Below are positions 44,827 to 56,529 of a stretch of DNA of 64,000 bases, piece by piece (position 1 is the stretch's first letter; each line of letters begins with the position of its first letter). The position numbers and the translations under genes are program-made. Origin of the DNA: Prionace glauca. Its lineage: Eukaryota > Chordata > Chondrichthyes > Carcharhiniformes > Carcharhinidae. The DNA is taken from contig CM075733.1 of assembly GCA_037974335.1 (NCBI GenBank), positions 21,570,505-21,634,504 on the forward strand. Reading direction: 5' to 3'. Under the pieces are notes generated by a model, which had not been told where the DNA came from, made no database searches, and worked only from the letters and a program-made list of their open reading frames with translations.

Positions 44827-45115
44827 TATTGTGGCCATGTCCATCTAAGATGTCTTGATACATACTTGCCCTGCCCCCACCCAGCTATTTGCCAACACAA
44901 TGGGCAACACTTATTCACGGTGTGAGGTTAAGAAATTAATTGAGCATATCTCGCTTCGTTACAAAGAGGAAACATAAGTTTATGGAATAGATCATTTTGC
45001 TTTAGCATAGACACTGAAGTAGATTCCACTGAGCATAGTATTTCAGTATTTGGAGTGGGAAGAAGCTATTAGGGCCTAGTACAATAGGCAACCTACTGAA
45101 TTAGGTGCGGATGGT

Positions 45116-47202
45116 GAGTGGAGGAGCAGGTAGATGGTCGGAGGAGTGTGTGAGTGGTTGGAGGAGACAGCAGTGGGTAGGTGGAGGAGCAGGTAGATGG
45201 TCGGAGGAGTGTGTGAGTGGTTGGAGGAGACAGCAGTGGGTAGGTGGAGGAGCAGGTAGATGGTCGGAGGAGTGTGTGAGTGGTTGGAGGAGGGGGTGGT
45301 AGGTGGAGGAGCAGGTAGATGGTCGGAGGAGTGTGTGAGTGGTTGGAGGAGCGGGTGGTAGGTGGAGGAGCAGGTAGATGGTCGGAGGAGTGTGTGAGTG
45401 GTTGGAGGAGGGGGTGGTAGGTGGAGGAGCAGGTAGATGGTCGGAGGAGTGTGTGAGTGGTTGGAGGAGCCAGCAGTGGGTAGGTGGAGGAGCAGGTAGA
45501 AGGTCGGAGGAGTGTGTGAGTGGTTGGAGGAGGGGGTGGTAGGTGGAGGAGCAGGTAGATGGTCGGAGGAGTCTGTGAGTGGTTGGAGGAGCCAGCAGTG
45601 GGTAGGTGGAGGAGCAGGTAGATGGTCGGAGGAGTGTGTGAGTGGTTGGAGGAGGGGGTGGTAGGTGGAGGAGCAGGTAGATGGTCGGAGGAGTGTGTGA
45701 GTGGTTGGAGGAGCCAGCAGTGGGTAGGTGGAGGAGCAGGTAGATGGTCGGAGGAGTGTGTGAGTGGTTGGAGGAGCCAGCAGTGGGTAGGTGGAGGAGC
45801 AGGTAGATGGTCGGAGGAGTGTGTGAGTGGTTGGAGGAGCCAGCAGTGGGTAGGTGGAGGAGCAGGTAGATGGTCGGAGGAGTGTGTGAGTGGTTGGAGG
45901 AGCCAGCAGTGGGTAGGTGGAGGAGCAGGTAGAAGGTCGGAGGAGTGTGTGAGTGGTTGGAGGAGGGGGTGGTAGGTGGAGGAGCAGGTAGATGGTCGGA
46001 GGAGTCTGTGAGTGGTTGGAGGAGCCAGCAGTGGGTAGGTGGAGGAGCAGGTAGATGGTCGGAGGAGTGTGTGAGTGGTTGGAGGAGGGGGTGGTAGGTG
46101 GAGGAGCAGGTAGATGGTCGGAGGAGTGTGTGAGTGGTTGGAGGAGCCAGCAGTGGGTAGGTGGAGGAGCAGGTAGATGGTCGGAGGAGTGTGTGAGTGG
46201 TTGGAGGAGCCAGCAGTGGGTAGGTGGAGGAGCAGGTAGATGGTCGGAGGAGTGTGTGAGTGGTTGGAGGAGGGGGTGGTAGGTGGAGGAGCAGGTAGAT
46301 GGTCGGAGGAGTGTGTGAGTGGTTGGAGGAGCCAGCAGTGGGTAGGTGGAGGAGCAGGTAGATGGTCGGAGGAGTGTGTGAGTGGTTGGAGGAGCCAGCA
46401 GTGGGTAGGTGGAGGAGCAGGTAGATGGTCGGAGGAGTGTGTGAGTGGTTGGAGGAGGGGGTGGTAGGTGGAGGAGCAGGTAGATGGTCGGAGGAGTGTG
46501 TGAGTGGTTGGAGGAGCCAGCAGTGGGTAGGTGGAGGAGCAGGTAGATGGTCGGAGGAGTGTGTGAGTGGTTGGAGGAGCCAGCAGTGGGTAGTTGGAGG
46601 AGCAGGTAGATGGTCGGAGGAGTGTGTGAGTGGTTGGAGGAGCCAGCAGTGGGTAGGTGGAGGAGCAGGTAGATGGTCGGAGGAGTGTGTGAGTGGTTGG
46701 AGGAGCCAGCAGTGGGTAGTTGGAGGAGCAGGTAGAAGGTCGGAGGAGTGTGTGAGTGGTTGGAGGAGGGGGTGGTAGGTGGAGGAGCAGGTAGAAGGTC
46801 GGAGGAGTGTGTGAGTGGTTGGAGGAGCCAGCAGTGGGTAGGTGGAGGAGCAGGTAGAAGGTCGGAGGAGTGTGTGAGTGGTTGGAGGAGCCAGCAGTGG
46901 GTAGTTGGAGGAGCAGGTAGATGGTCGGAGGAGTGTGTGAGTGGTTGGAGGAGGGGGTGGTAGGTGGAGGAGCAGGTAGATGGTCGGAGGAGTGTGTGAG
47001 TGGTTGGAGGAGCCAGCAGTGGGTAGGTGGAGGAGCAGGTAGATGGTCGGAGGAGTGTGTGAGTGGTTGGAGGAGGGGGTGGTAGGTGGAGGAGCAGGTA
47101 GAAGGTCAGAGGAGTGTGTGAGTGGTCGGAGGAGCAGGTAGATGGTCGGAGGAGTGTGTGAGTGGTTGGAGGAGCCAGCAGTGGGTAGGTGGAGGAGCAG
47201 TG
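45116..47202. repeat. 2.1-kb minisatellite with 63/59-bp units
   Basis: About 34 units. Type A (63 bp) has ggaggagccagcagtgggta then ggtggaggagcaggtagatg and gtcggaggagtgtgtgagtg; type B (59 bp) replaces the start with ggaggagggggtggtagg. In the middle, A-A-B blocks repeat every 185 bp (starting at 46055, 46240 and 46425). Minus-strand frames stay open for 784 and 708 codons because no unit contains a stop in those frames. The predicted proteins are proline/serine/threonine/leucine repeats. Confidence 0.97.
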
Positions 47203-48025
47203 AAGCTTGGTGAAACTGTGCCTGCAAGAAATGTCATTGTTGTGAGGGAGAAAATTAGAGGGAAACCAGGAGATCATTAAAATAAGATTCACAGGCTGTA
47301 TCATTCCTGGTGGCAGGGATGTGGGATAAAACACGGCTTTAGGAAAGTAAGGGTTTAAAAAGACGTGACAGACTCGAATGATTTGATATATGTGGAATGT
47401 AAAGGAGAGGTATAATTTATCACTTGTCAATAATACAGGGGGGATGTTATTTGAAAATATTTACAACTTTCTGTATGACCTTTAAGAACAGTAAATGGAA
47501 ATTAGAAGTGAAAATGTTTGGGTACAAATAGTTTCCGGCACACTCTGCAGTGGTCAGACAAACACAACTGAACACTAACCAAAACGGTGGTGACCTTTCA
47601 GCTTATCCACAATGCTAATTAAAGCAATTTATCTTTTAAAACCCTAATAAACAAATAAAACATCATGCTCAGCTTCCTGCTTTGAGATGTCACAGTATCA
47701 TTAACCAAAAAAGGTCATGCGATTATTTATGTATGAAATTAAATAATGCTAAATTGAAAGCCAGCAAACATGATATAAATCTTATACTTGACCAATAACT
47801 GCATGTTTATTTCCAATAAGTAGTCTTCTCACACCACAAAACATGAGGTTTGAAATGTTTTCACTGTGTGTAACACGCAATAACAGCATTTAGTGTATAA
47901 AGATATTTCATGTAATTCCATTGAAGAACCTCACCTATAGAGCAAGGCAGTAAAAGAATGATACTTTCTCACTCATTTGCTTCCTCATCTCTTGCTGTAC
48001 TTTACTGTATTTTTTAAATTATTAT
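47203..48025. other. Unassigned AT-rich sequence
   Basis: No gene or repeat recognised. Confidence 0.4.
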
Positions 48026-48128
48026 TCATCATGGGATCTGGGTGACGTTAGCTAGACCAGCATTTATTGCTCATCCCCAGTGGCCCTTGAGAAGGTAGTG
48101 GTGAGCCGCTCTCTTGAACCGTTAACCA
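48026..48128 (-). mobile_element. Old LINE 3'-end fragment
   Basis: The 3' end (attcatcatgggatctgggt, catttattgctcatcccc) occurs here and again at 48280, so two 3' ends stand side by side. Confidence 0.7.
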
Positions 48129-48279
48129 GTTATCAAATCAAAAGTCCCGGAGCCAATCAGGGCTTTTCAAAGAGTGTTTCAGTTATCATCAACATTTGAT
48201 GTTCCTAACAGGACTCGTTCAAAATACCCACTGACACCAAAAAATACATTTTTCTCTTTATTCATTTTACAGGACTTGG

Positions 48280-49570
48280 ACATCGCTGGCCAAACCGAGA
48301 TTTATTGTCCATCCCTTGTTTCCCTTGAGAAGGTGGTAGTGGTGAGTTGCCTTCACGAACCATTGCAGTGCCTAAGGCGCAGGTATACCCAAAGAGCCAT
48401 TAGGGAGAGAATTCCAGGATTTTGACCCAGCGACACTGAAGGAACAGCGAGATATTTCCAAGTCAGGATGATGAGTTACTTGGAGGAGAATCTCCCGGTG
48501 GTGGGTGGTTCCATGTGCCTGCTGCCCTTGTCCTTCTAGATGGAAGTGGTTGTGGATTTGGGAAGTGCTGCTACAGGACAAGTTTGGTTAGAGGCTGCTG
48601 TGCATCTTGTAGATGGTACCCACAGCTGCCACAGTGCATCGGTGGTGGAGAGAATAAATGTTTGCAAATTGGGTGTCAATGAAGAGACTGCTTTGTCCTA
48701 GAAGGTGTCAAGTTTCTTGCGTGTTGTTGGAGCTGCACCCATCCTGGGAAGGGCAGAGTATTTCATCACATTCCTGATTTAGGTCTTGTGGGCGGACAGG
48801 CTTTGGGGAGTCTGTGATAAGTTAGTCACTACTGGATTCCTAATGTCAGACCTGCTCCGGTAGCCATAGCATTTATATGGTTAGTCCAGTTCTGGTCAAC
48901 GGTAATGTCCAGGATGTTGATAGTATAGTACAGTAGGGGTATTCAACAATGGTAATGCCATTGAATGTCAAAAAGTGATGGTTAGATTCTCTCTTGTTGG
49001 AAATGGTCATTATCTGGCATTTGTATGGTGCGATTGTTACTTGCCACTTCTCAATCCAAGCCTGGATATTGCCCAGGTCTTGCTGAATTACGGACATAGA
49101 CTGCTTTAGTATCTGAGGGGCCATGAATGGTACTGAACCTTATGCAGTCATCATGGAACACCCCCACTCCTTGTGATGGAAGGTCGTTGATGAAGCAGCT
49201 GAAGGTAGTTGTGCCTAGGACTCTTCCCTGAGGAATTCCTGCAGTGATGTGTTGGAACTGAGATGATTCACCTTCAAACACCACAACCATCTTCCTTTGT
49301 ACCATGTATGACTCCAACCAGCAGAAAGCGTTCTCCCTGATTCCTATTGACTGCAGCTTTGTTCAGGGTTCTTGATGCCACACTCAGTCAAATGCTTTTT
49401 CAATGTCAAGGGCAGTCATACTCACCTCACTCTGGAACTCTTTCGCCCTCATGATCTCTATATTGAGCTGGGGTTGATCCTTGGCTTGGTGGTAATGGTA
49501 GGGTGCAGGATATGCTAGGCTATGAGATTACAGATTGTGGTTGAGTAAAATTGTGCTGCTGCTGATAGCC
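48280..49570 (-). mobile_element. Old LINE, RT region and 3' end
   Basis: Minus-strand pieces read ESYMVQRKMVVVFEGESSQ, TAGIPQGRVLG, FSCFINDLPSQGVGVFHDDC and the C-terminal VAGSKSWNSLPNGSLG. The YADD-equivalent reads FHDD, so RT is dead. Several frameshifts and stops. The copy continues upstream in the pieces at 49938-50297, 50509-50589 and 51897-51985. Confidence 0.82.
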
Positions 49571-49937
49571 CACATTGCCTCCCATCCATTGACTCTGTCT
49601 ACACTTCTACTGACTTGGCAAAGCAGCCAGCATAATTAAGGACCCCACGCACCTCGGAAATTCTCTCTTCCATGTTCTTTCTTCAGGAAAAAGATACAAA
49701 TATCTGAGGTAATGTACCAATTGATGAAAGAACATTTTCTTCCCTGCTGCCATCAGATTTTTGAATAAATCTACCTTGCATTAAGTTGATCTTTCTCTAC
49801 ACCCTAGCTATAACTGTAACACTACTTTCTGCACTCCTTTTCTTCATTATGTACAGTATGCTTTATCTGTATAACACGTAAGAAACAATACTTTTCTCAG
49901 TAAGCTAATACATGTGATAATAATAAATTAAATCAGG
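49571..49937 (+). mobile_element. L2-like LINE 3' end, inserted in the old LINE
   Basis: Starts near cctcccatccattgactctg, then attaaggaccccacgcacct, and ends gtgataataataaatt plus aaatcagg. The old LINE continues on both sides in the order known from 36365-37445. Confidence 0.85.
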
Positions 49938-50297
49938 TTGCTAGATCTATTCGAAATTGACTCCATTTAGCACAGTGACAGTGCCACACAACACAATGGA
50001 GGGTATCCTCAATGTGAAGATAGTTTAGCGACAATGAATCAAGTATGTTTTTGCATCTTGTTGGTTCCCTCACCACTTACCGCAGACCCAGTCTAGCAGC
50101 TACGTTCTTTAGGAATCAATCAGCTCAGGTCAGTAGTGGTACTACTGAACCACCCTTGGTGATAGACATTGAAGTCCCCCACCCAGAGTACATTCTCTGC
50201 TCTTACCACCATTAGTGCTTCCTCTAAGTAGTGTCCAAAGCGGAGGAGTACTGATTCATCGGTTGGTGGGGGAAAGGATTGCAGTATATGGTAATCA
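49938..50297 (-). mobile_element. Old LINE, endonuclease region
   Basis: Contains gttgctagatctattcgaaa, ctcaccacttaccgcagacc, cccagtctagcagct and cccacccagagtacattctc. Broken frames. Continuation of 48280-49570. Confidence 0.72.
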
Positions 50298-50508
50298 CAG
50301 TAAGAAGTCTCACAACACCAGGTTAAAGTCCAACAGGTTTATTTGGTAGCAAATGCCACTAGCTTTTGGGGCTTTGCCACTTCGTCAGGTGAGCGCCGAT
50401 AACTAGTGACGTTTGCTACCAAATAAACCTGTTGGACTTTAACCTGGTGTTGTGAGACTTCTTACAGTGTTTATCCCAGTCCAAAGCCGGCATCTCCACA
50501 TCATATAT
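50298..50508. mobile_element. Palindromic repeat, 55-bp perfect arms, inserted in old LINE
   Basis: Arms 50300-50354 and 50411-50465 are perfect or nearly perfect inverted copies (taagaagtctcacaacacca ... tggtgttgtgagacttctta) around a 56-base middle. The right side extends to ctccacatcat as in 5276-5690. The old LINE resumes at 50509. Confidence 0.88.
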
Positions 50509-50589
50509 ATGGTAATCAGCATTATCTTTACCCATGTTTGACCTGAGATTTCCGCAATCAATGTTGAGGACTCCCAAGGCTACTCTTGA
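50509..50589 (-). mobile_element. Old LINE, endonuclease region, piece 3
   Basis: Short piece with ggtaatcagcattatcttta, catgtttgacctgag and caatgttgaggactcccaa, in the order seen at 37370-37430. Confidence 0.65.
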
Positions 50590-51896
50590 TAGTTTTAACC
50601 TGTGAATAAATGAGTTGTGTTTTCCCTAAACTGGTGAATGAGCATTTCACATTTGGTGACAGAGACTGTGAGAATTCAGTTTACATTTAGTTGAGCGGAG
50701 ATGCAAAAAAAGAAGAGTACTCATCAAGATTTCCCTCTTTGGACTGATAGATCCATCTGACTACTCTACAGAAGACTGGACACAATACATGGAATGCATA
50801 CTCTAAGTGGAGGGAGATTACCTCGCAGGCTACCATTGAAAGATTATGACAGTTTTTTTCCACCCACGGAAAACTTGAAGTAATAGTGTCCGACCACAGA
50901 ACAATATTCAGAAGTGCGGAATTTTGAAAGTTTACCATGCCCCGATGGACTGGCTGAGCAAACCATCCAAACTTTGAAGTCTGGCCTAAAGGAACAGTCA
51001 GGAGAAACTCTGGAGACCAGAATTTCACACTCCCTTCTTAGCTACAGGACCACTCCAAATGCAACAATGGGAATCCCGCCAGCAGAGTCGTTAATGAACT
51101 GATGTCTCAGGACACCTCATGTTTCCAAAGTTGCCGGGGAGGATAGAGCCCAGCCAAAGCAGTCAGAGGGCAGGGCATCATTCATGTCAGTCAACACAGT
51201 GGGTTATCGTGGATGTGTGTGTGAGGGATTTTGAGTAGTGGGTCGAGGTGGGTCCCTGGAATTGTTGTGTCTAAAACTGGACCCCTGTCTTATCAAGTGG
51301 CAAGATTGTCTGAAACTATATAAATCATTTGACAAAAAGAGAGTGGCATAGCAGCCGGTTATGGCATCAGGAAGTGTATTGCCATCAGGAAATGTTACTG
51401 ACTGTAGTAACACTGAAGTGCCTGGTCATTTTATTGCAGGCACAATTGACAACTCCATAGAAACAGATACCACTGAAATGCCAGTGTCTGAAAAGACGCT
51501 TGTTGTTATAGTCTGGGTTGACAACAATCTTGTGGAGTTGCCCCGACGGAGGAGTTACACCACTCCACAAGGATTTGGAAACCCTCTGAAAGAGTTAACT
51601 TATAATTGACTAAATTCATGTACTAAATATTTAATTAATTTGGACTGTGTATATTGTGCATTGACATTTGTATAAAAGGACTTAGAGGGGGAGGCATGTG
51701 GTGATTGTCCCTTGAAGGATCAATCGGCAAAGCAAGGGTCACATGACTTGGGGAAACCAATTGGGAAGAAGGTTGGGGCAGAGGCAGGTTTCTATACTCT
51801 CGGGAGCTGATTGTAGCCATGAGGCTGCAAGCCTCTGTGTAGTTTTAACCTGCAAATAAATAAGTTCTGTTTTCCCCAAACTGGTGGCAATTTTTA
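50590..51896 (+). mobile_element. Ty3/gypsy-like LTR retrotransposon remnant (fossil)
   Basis: A broken, mostly deleted copy. At the left (50590-50640) lies an LTR end; the same end recurs at 51838-51888, where the right LTR finishes, beginning near 51697. Between them is an integrase-core fragment around 50880-51105 with the GLAE, QTLK and YRTTP, MGIPPAE signatures of gypsy-type integrases. Gag, protease and RT are absent. Old, inactive, several breaks. It sits inside the old LINE, which resumes at 51897. Confidence 0.8.
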
Positions 51897-51985
51897 CAAT
51901 ATGACTGTGGCAGACGGTTGCTTGACTTGCCTGTGGGACAGCTCTCCCAATTTTGATACAAGCCCCTAGATGTTAATGAAGCTGT
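51897..51985 (-). mobile_element. Old LINE, endonuclease region, piece 4
   Basis: Resumes with atatgactgtggcagacgg, cagctctcccaattttgat and cccctagatgttaatgaagc, which follow the preceding piece in the LINE's usual order. Confidence 0.6.
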
Positions 51986-52189
51986 TCCTATTTAATGCTA
52001 CCTTGTACATTTTTAGCAGAATTCAGTGGATAATAAACAGGAATTAGAGATCTGGTTGACTTTCTTCTTCCCACCCAAGGGTAATTGTAATGCTCCTGAC
52101 CATAGTTATTTGGAACTGTACGGGTTGGGAATCAAACCTGAGAATGCCCTGGTCATCTGAAATTTCACTGAGCCTTCATGGGAAGATGT

Positions 52190-52560
52190 GATATTGGTAT
52201 GGAAGGGCTGTCTTACGAGGAAAGATTGAACGCACTTGGGCTGTTTTCCCTTGAGAGACGTCGGCTGAGGGGGGATTTAATAGAGGTTTATAAGATTATG
52301 AAGGGGACAGATAGAGTAGATGGTGATAAGCTTTTTCCGCTATTAGAAATGGATAGAACGAGGGGTCACGGGCTTAGGGTGAGGGGGGCTAGATATAAGA
52401 CTAATGTTAGAGGGCAGTTTTTCACACAAAGGGTAGTGGGGATGTGGAATGCACTGCCGAGTAAGGTGGTGGAAGCAGGCACGCTAGGGTTGTTCAAGAG
52501 TCACTTGGACAGCCACATGAGCGGTCTACATATAGGGGGATATAGCAGGCCTTACTAAGC
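52190..52560 (+). mobile_element. CR1-like LINE C-terminus (family F)
   Basis: A 126-codon frame holds MEGLSYEERLNALGLFSLER, IEVYKIMKGTDRVDGDKLFP, FFTQRVVGMWNALPSKVVEA. It is clearly CR1-type but differs from families A and B. The 3' tail merges into the next SINE region. Confidence 0.85.
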
Positions 52561-52639
52561 ATTGTAGGCTTGGGGTCAGTTTTAGCCTCAGGGATATAGA
52601 GTCTTTAATAATGAAATTTTTATCCACAGGCACTTACCA

Positions 52640-52975
52640 TCTCGAGGGCATCATGGCAGCACAGAGGCTATCTCTGTTGCTGTGCGGACACATGGAGTTG
52701 GGCCTGTGTCCGTGGGAGTTTGCGCGTTCTCCCCGTGGTTGCGTGGGTTTCCTCCGGGTGCTCCGGTTTCCTCCCACATCCCAAAAATGTGCTTTTAGGC
52801 TGATTGATTGGGTAACAAATTGTCCCTATATTGGACCTTCCTGATCCTCACACATTAGGCATAGACTAAAATCATGAATAGGTCACTGACCATGGGACGG
52901 TGGCGCGGGCTCGTTGGGCTGAAGGGCCTGTTTCCCGTGCTGTTTTGTTCTTTGTTCTTTGTTCTTTGTAAAACA
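52640..52975 (+). mobile_element. tRNA-derived SINE, tail type 3
   Basis: Head gcatcatggcagcacagagg, body gtttgcgcgttctccccgtg, 3' block cgttgggctgaagggcctgt and three octamers ttctttgt. Confidence 0.9.
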
Positions 52976-53039
52976 TTGTAACAGTGTTACATTTCCTACA
53001 TTATAAAGTGACTCCATTTCGAAAGTATTTCATCAGCTA

Positions 53040-53348
53040 AAAAGGCAGTGGCGTAGTGGTATTGTCCCTGAACTTGTAATCCAGAAACCTGGGTTCAATT
53101 CCCATCACAGCAGATAGTGATATTTTGAGTTCAATAAAAATCTGAAATTAAAAGTCTAACGGTGACTATGAAACAATTGTCAATTGTTGTAAAAGAACAT
53201 CTGGTTCACTAATATAGTTTGGGGAAGGAAATCTGCCATCCTTACCTGGCCTGGCCTACATGAGACTCCAGATCCACAGCAGTTAGGTTGACTCTCAAAT
53301 AGGATAGGCAATAAATGCTGGCTCAGCCAGTGGTGCTCCTGCTCCACT
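53040..53348 (+). mobile_element. tRNA-derived SINE of the second type
   Basis: Head gcagtggcgtagtggtattg, gggttcaattcccatcacag, body aaggaaatctgccatcctta, gcaataaatgctggctcagc. The next SINE is attached directly. Confidence 0.83.
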
Positions 53349-53660
53349 GTGGGTAGCACGGTGGCACACTGGTTAGCACCGCTACTTCACAGCGCCGGGG
53401 ACCCGGGTTCGATTCCTGGCTTGGGTGACTGCCTGTGCAGAGTTTGCATGTTTTCCCAGTGTCTGCATGAGTTTCCTCTGGGTGCTCCAGTTTCCTCCCA
53501 CAGACTGAAAGATGTGCTGGTTAGGTGCGTTGGCCATGCTACATTTTCCCTCAGTGTACCCAAACAAGTGCTGGAGTGTGGCAACTAGGGGATTTTCACA
53601 ATAATGTCATTGCAGTGTTAATGTAAGTCTACTTGTGACACTGATAAATAAACTTAAAAT
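53349..53660 (+). mobile_element. tRNA-derived SINE, tail type 2, complete
   Basis: Head gtagcacggtggcacactgg, gggttcgattcctggcttgg, and tail cttgtgacactgataaataa. Confidence 0.92.
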
Positions 53661-54203
53661 GAATAAAGAGAAAAAAAAGTGCTTCAGGATGTCCTGAGGG
53701 TGTGAACAGTGCTGTATAAATGCAAATCTTTTTTTTCTTCTCAATAACATGCATTGTAAAGATATAGTGCAGCACATTCACATTTCACATGTAGTCCCTG
53801 ATTGTCCAGAACTTCCTTTTTCTAAAAAAATACCCATGTCATTTATGCTACTTGTGGTGCAGTGACCCAGTTAAATCAGACGAAAGCTGATACCTGTACC
53901 AGCTTCATTGGCAACTTGCCTGAGAGTGCTAATGCATGTAGAGGATTGTGCTTTTTGAATGTGAATTACACAAATCACTTACTCCCTGAAATGTCACAAG
54001 TGACAGCAACTTGAATTTCTACAGCACCTTGAATACACAGAAATGTTGCAAAAGTGTTTTGGGCAAATAAAGAGACACGTGGATCAGGATAAGCTGAGCA
54101 AAAGCTTGGTCAAAGAGGTAGATTTCGGAGAGGTGGAGAGACAAAGGGAATTAGGTAGAGAATTCCAGATCTTAATGAACAGGGATGGCTGCCAATGACA
54201 GAT
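53661..54203. other. Unassigned sequence
   Basis: No gene recognised. The part 54005-54130 may be an old repeat (acagcaccttgaatacac). Confidence 0.4.
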
Positions 54204-54204
54204 T

Positions 54205-54474
54205 TTGAGAACAAAGAACAAAGAACAAAGAACAATCCAGCACGGGAAACAGGCCCTTCGGCCCAACGAACCCGCGCCGCCACATCACCCTGCACCTATT
54301 CTACCCTGCATATCTATGAATGGAACCCTACTCAGTCAGATTCAGGGAAGAAATAGTGTCAATTTGGTAAAAACCGATTAGCCTGAGAGCACATTTTTGG
54401 GGTGTGGGAGGAAACCGGAGCGCCCGGAGGAAACCCACGCAACCACAGGGAGAATGCGCAAACTCCCACAGAGT
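54205..54474 (-). mobile_element. tRNA-derived SINE, tail type 3, fused to CR1-A
   Basis: At the left is the 3' octamer tail (aacaaagaacaaagaacaaa), then caggcccttcggcccaacga and the body up to gggagaatgcgcaaactccc. The tRNA-like head is absent: at about 54474 the sequence passes directly into the 3' untranslated part of CR1-A in the same orientation. Confidence 0.88.
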
Positions 54475-56529
54475 GAAGAAGTTGCTCCTCAACTCTGTTC
54501 TAAACCGCCTCCCCTTTATCTTGAGGCTATGCCCCCTAGTCCTACTGTCTTTTTTGAGCGGGAAGAGTCTCTCCACCTCTATCCTATCCATCCCATTCAT
54601 CATCTTATATGTCTCAATGAGATCTCCCCTCATTCTTCTAAACTCTAACGAGTACAAGCCTAGTTTATTCAGCCTCTCCTCATAGCTCAATCCCTTCAAC
54701 TCTGGTATCAGCCTAGTAAACCTCCTCTGCACTCCCTCCAGGGCCAAAATATCCTTGCGCAGGTGCGGCGCCCAAAACTGCACACAGTACTCCAGCTGTG
54801 GCCTCACCAATGCCCTATACAGCTGCAGCAAGACCTCCCTACTTTTATATTCAATCCCCCTCGCTATGAAGGCCAGCATCCCATTCGCCTTCCTGACCAC
54901 CTGCTGCACCTGCAAGCTGGGTTTTTGCGACTCATGCACAAGGACCCCGAGGTCCCTCTGCACCGTCGCCTGCTGCAGTTTTTCGCCACGTAAGTAATAG
55001 TCCTTCCTACCATTCCTCCTACCAAAGTGGACCACCTCACACTTGCCAACATTAAATTCCATTTGCCATTTCCTGGCCCATTCGCCCAGCCTATCTAGAT
55101 CCTTCTGTGGACTCTCCACACCCTCCTCACAATTTGCCTTTCCCCCAATCTTGGTGTCATCAGCAAATTTCGACACCCTGCACTCGGTTCCCTCCTCCAG
55201 ATCATCTATATAAATGGTAAATAGCTGAGGCCCCAGCACCGACCCCTGGGGCACCCCACTAGTCACCAACCGCCAATCCGAATAGCACCCATTGACCCCC
55301 ACTCTCTGTCTCCTATTTGACAACCAATCCTCTATCCACGCTAACACCCTACCCCCAACTCCATGTCCCCTGACCTTCTGCAATAACCTCTTGTGTGGTA
55401 CCTTGTCAAATGCCTTCTGAAAATCCAGAAAGACCACATCCACCGGCTCTCCTCTATCCACTACCCTAGACACATCCTCATAGAACTCCAGTAAATTTGT
55501 CAGACACGACTTCCCTTTAATGAAACCGTGTTGCGTCCGCCCTATCAAGCAACTCCCCTCAAGATGCCTCGCTATTTCCTCCTTAATGACGGATTCTAAC
55601 ATTTTACCTACCACAGACGTTAAACTAACTGGCCTATAATTCCCCGCCTTTTGCCTGGCACCCTTCTTAAACAACGGCGTAACATTAGCCATTTTCCAAT
55701 CTTCCGGCACTTCCCCGGAATCCAGCGACGTCTGGAAAATAACCACCAAGGCATCCACTCTCACCTCCGCCATTTCTTTCAGAACCCTCAGATGCATTCC
55801 ATCCGGTCCTGGGGACTTGTCCACAATCAGCCCCTCCAGTCTGTCGAGCACCACCTCTCTAGTAACAGTAATGTCATTAATACCCTCCATTCCTACCACC
55901 TTTCCATTGCTAACACCCGGCAAATTATTCACGTCCTCCTCCGTGAAGACAGAAACAAAAAAGTTATTCAAGACCTTAGCCATATCCCCATCCCCTACCA
56001 CTAGCTCCCCTTTCTCATCCTCTAAAGGACCAACGTTCACCCTAGCCAGCCTCTTCCTTTTTATATATTTATAAAAACTCTTGCTATCCTTTTTTATATT
56101 AAGTGCTAGCCCAGCCTCATAGCTTCTCCTACCCTCCTTTATCAACTTCTTTGTCAATCTTTGTTGACATTTAAACTTTTCCCAATCCTCTTCTCGCCCA
56201 CTGCTCTTAGCTACTCTAAACTCCTCCGCTTTTAATTTAACACTTTCCTTCACCTCCTTCGTTATCCACGGCTTATTACCTCTCCTCCTACTGTCCTTTT
56301 TAACCATGGGAATAAATTTCTGCTGAGCACCAAGAAAGATCTCCTTAAAGATCCTCCACTGCTCCTCAGCAGACCTACCTTCCAACGCACTCCCCCAGTC
56401 CACATTCGCCAATTCTTCTCTCATCCTACCATACTCCCCTCTATTCAAACAAAGGACGTGTCTGGGAACCCACTTTCTCCTCCTCCATCTGCACCAGAAA
56501 CTCCACCATACAATGATCACTCTCTCCAA
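54475..56529 (-). pseudogene. CR1-A ORF2, reverse transcriptase domain
   Basis: From LNRGEYGRMREELANVDWG the frame passes through a linker, KSPGPDGMHLRV, FLDFQKAFDKVPHKRLLQK, SGVPQGSVLGPQLFTIYIDD, KFADDTKIGG (catalytic FADD) and the C-terminal LKGLSYEERLNKLGLYSLEF. All RT motifs look intact. The frame then runs past the chimeric junction into SINE sequence (residues LWEFAHSPCGCVGFLRALRF), which is not native to the protein. Confidence 0.92.

Noticed and set aside
45076-47430. Minus-strand frames of 784 and 708 codons
   Set aside because: They run through a minisatellite whose units lack stops in two frames. Overlapping frames with the same repeats and no promoter, domain or codon constraint argue against a gene.
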